From: Sulfuricurvum sp.
GTDB taxonomy: Bacteria; Campylobacterota; Campylobacteria; Campylobacterales; Sulfurimonadaceae
DNA: 64,000 nt
NCBI GenBank assembly: GCA_028714915.1
Contig: JAQTLL010000002.1
Coordinates: forward strand, 62,001 to 126,000
Direction of reading: 5' to 3'
The translations under genes and the position numbers were made by a program. The notes beneath the pieces were generated by a model, which was given only the letters and a program-made list of their open reading frames with translations, did not search any database and had not been told where the DNA came from. This document shows, piece by piece, positions 62,544 to 64,000 of the stretch (the first letter of the stretch is position 1; each line of letters begins with the position of its first letter).

Positions 62544-63767
62544 GTGAAACGAGTAGTAGTAACCGGCATGGGGATGATCAACGCATTGGGCCATGATAAA
62601 GAGAGTTCTTTCAAGGCTATATGTGAGGGTGAATGCGGTATCGATATGATTACTATTTTCGATGCATCACAACACAGTGTACAAATTGCAGGTGAGGTAA
62701 AAGGGTTTGATCCTGAAACCGTAATGCCCCCAAAAGAGGTTAAAAAAGCGGATCGCTTTATTCACTTCGGACTCAAAGCAGCCCAAGAAGCGATGGCAGA
62801 TGCAGGATTGAATACAGATATGGATAAAGATCGTTTTGGTATCAGTGCAGCAGCGGGTATCGGTGGATTGGCAGCGATAGAAGCAAGTTCTATTATTTTA
62901 GAGACGAAAGGTCCTCGTCGTATTTCTCCATTTTTTATCCCTTCAGCGCTTGTTAATATGCTTGGCGGATTTGTTTCAATTGAGCATGGACTTAAAGGTC
63001 CAAACCTTTCAAGTGTAACGGCATGTGCAGCAGGAACTCATGGAATTAGTGAAGCGGCAAAAACTATAATGGTTGGTGGTGCGGATCAAATGCTTGTTGT
63101 TGCGGCAGAATCAGCAGTTTGTGGTGTCGGTATTGGTGGATTTGCGGCGATGAAAGCTCTCTCAACACGTAATGATGAGCCTAAGAAAGCGTCTCGCCCT
63201 TTTGATGCGGATCGTACAGGATTTGTTATGGGCGAGGGTGCAGCAGCGCTCGTACTTGAAGAGTATGAGAGTGCAGTAGCACGCGGAGCGCGTATTTATG
63301 CAGAGCTTATTGGATTCGGTGAAAGCGGTGATGCTAATCACATTACAACTCCTGCACCCGGTGGTGAGGGTGCAGCGCGTGCGATGAAAGCAGCAATGAA
63401 AATGGCAGGACATCCCAAGGTTGATTACATCAATGCGCATGGAACCAGTACCAAGTACAATGACTGGTATGAGACGATGGCAACCAAAGAGACATTTGGC
63501 GGGATAGAAAATTGCCCTCCGATCAGCTCGACCAAAGGTCAAACAGGACATTGTTTGGGAGCTGCCGGCGGTATTGAAGCGGTTGTAAGTATTATGGCAA
63601 TGCGTGATAGCATTATCCCTCCAACCATCAACTACGAAACACCGGATCCTGATTGTGATTTGGACATTGTCCCTAACGTAGCACGTAAAGCGGAGCTTAA
63701 TGTAGTTATGAGTAATTCATTTGGATTTGGCGGCACCAATGGTGTTGTTATTTTCAAAAAAATCTAA
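62544..63767 (+). CDS. fabF: 3-oxoacyl-ACP synthase II
   Basis: 407 residues, thiolase fold. Catalytic Cys in SVTACAAGTHG and the two His in NAHGTSTKYND and KGQTGHCLGAAGG. Condensing enzyme of fatty-acid elongation. GTG start with AGGAG upstream. Typical length. Confidence 0.96.
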   Translation: MKRVVVTGMGMINALGHDKESSFKAICEGECGIDMITIFDASQHSVQIAGEVKGFDPETVMPPKEVKKADRFIHFGLKAAQEAMADAGLNTDMDKDRFGISAAAGIGGLAAIEASSIILETKGPRRISPFFIPSALVNMLGGFVSIEHGLKGPNLSSVTACAAGTHGISEAAKTIMVGGADQMLVVAAESAVCGVGIGGFAAMKALSTRNDEPKKASRPFDADRTGFVMGEGAAALVLEEYESAVARGARIYAELIGFGESGDANHITTPAPGGEGAARAMKAAMKMAGHPKVDYINAHGTSTKYNDWYETMATKETFGGIENCPPISSTKGQTGHCLGAAGGIEAVVSIMAMRDSIIPPTINYETPDPDCDLDIVPNVARKAELNVVMSNSFGFGGTNGVVIFKKI

Positions 63768-63777
63768 GGCACTCTTT

Positions 63778-64000
63778 TGGCTACCTATCTTGATTTTGAA
63801 CAAAAAATTTGCCAAATACAGGAAGAGATTATTGCTGCAGAGGTTCGTTATGACCATCATGCGGTAACAATTCTCAAGCAAGATTTGGATAAAGAAGTTC
63901 AACAAACCTATAGTAACCTTTCCCCATATCAAGAGCTTCAGCTTGCACGCCATCAAGACCGTCCGTATGCATTGGATTACATCAATCTTCTTTTTGATAA
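63778..64000 (+). CDS. accA: Acetyl-CoA carboxylase carboxyltransferase subunit alpha (partial)
   Basis: The first 74 codons are in the window, from a TTG preceded by AAGG: LATYLDFEQKICQIQEEI at the N-terminus, then LSPYQELQLARHQDRPYALDYI, which matches the start of AccA. Gene order fabF-accA is common in Campylobacterota. The gene runs off the right edge. Confidence 0.85.

Overview
The window looks like chromosomal DNA of a mesophilic, denitrifying member of the Campylobacterota (former Epsilonproteobacteria). The napA-G-H-B-F-L-D gene order is typical of that group, and the density of di-guanylate cyclases, small c-type cytochromes and overlapping operons fits. The base composition (roughly 43% GC by eye) and the gene content suggest a Sulfuricurvum-like sulfur oxidiser rather than an AT-richer Sulfurimonas; this is inference. 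There is no phage, insertion sequence or CRISPR array. Nearly the whole window is coding, with many ATGA-type overlaps.

Layout. 1-4748: two large c-di-GMP proteins. 4765-8754 (minus): a selenium operon, mnmH-selD-transglutaminase-like-TusA/MerT fusion-MerP-like. 8812-14567: an MgtC/DUF4010 membrane protein and two more c-di-GMP sensors. 14644-18973 (minus): NnrS, a small cytochrome, a two-component system and a glycosyltransferase. 19107-23382 (plus): a small exported protein plus a TolC/HlyD/FtsX-type/ATPase export system. 23474-26800 (minus): cytochrome c553 and an anaerobic ribonucleotide reductase whose glycyl-radical tail is a separate 54-residue gene. 26878-33657 (minus): periplasmic nitrate reductase. 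33811-37339: a PilJ-type sensor and a Crp/Fnr regulator, divergent from moaA, a CopD-like protein and an HPP-type transporter. 37344-46357 (minus): a continuous nor-nir cluster (norC, norB, nirS, nirC, nirJ, nirF, nirE, nirDL) with small membrane proteins. 46450-50430 (minus): a cytochrome operon (tri-haem peroxidase, hexahaem protein with a membrane domain). 50479-57230: a hemerythrin/PAS protein, a sirohaem reductase, a sensor and a second Crp/Fnr regulator, divergent from an uncharacterised membrane/Fe-S cluster. 57424-64000: tRNA-Phe, murD, mraY, gpmI, fabG, acpP, fabF and the start of accA.

How it fits together. Nine 14-bp palindromes of the form TTGA(T/C)-N4-(A/G)TCAA lie in promoters, eight of them centred about 56-66 bp from start codons. 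They precede nnrS, the c553 gene, nrdD, napA, moaA/crp, the nor-nir operon, the hemerythrin gene, the second crp gene and the divergent CopD-like gene. This defines a nitrate/NO-respiration regulon that contains several genes of unknown function. Nap makes nitrite, NirS makes NO, NorCB reduces NO. NosZ is not in the window.

Most unusual observations: an apparent RNA element ahead of nirJ whose hairpin loop is complementary to the nirJ Shine-Dalgarno region; a TusA-MerT fusion with a MerP-like partner inside a selenium operon; the split class III ribonucleotide reductase; and FNR-box genes of unknown role (54659-57230).
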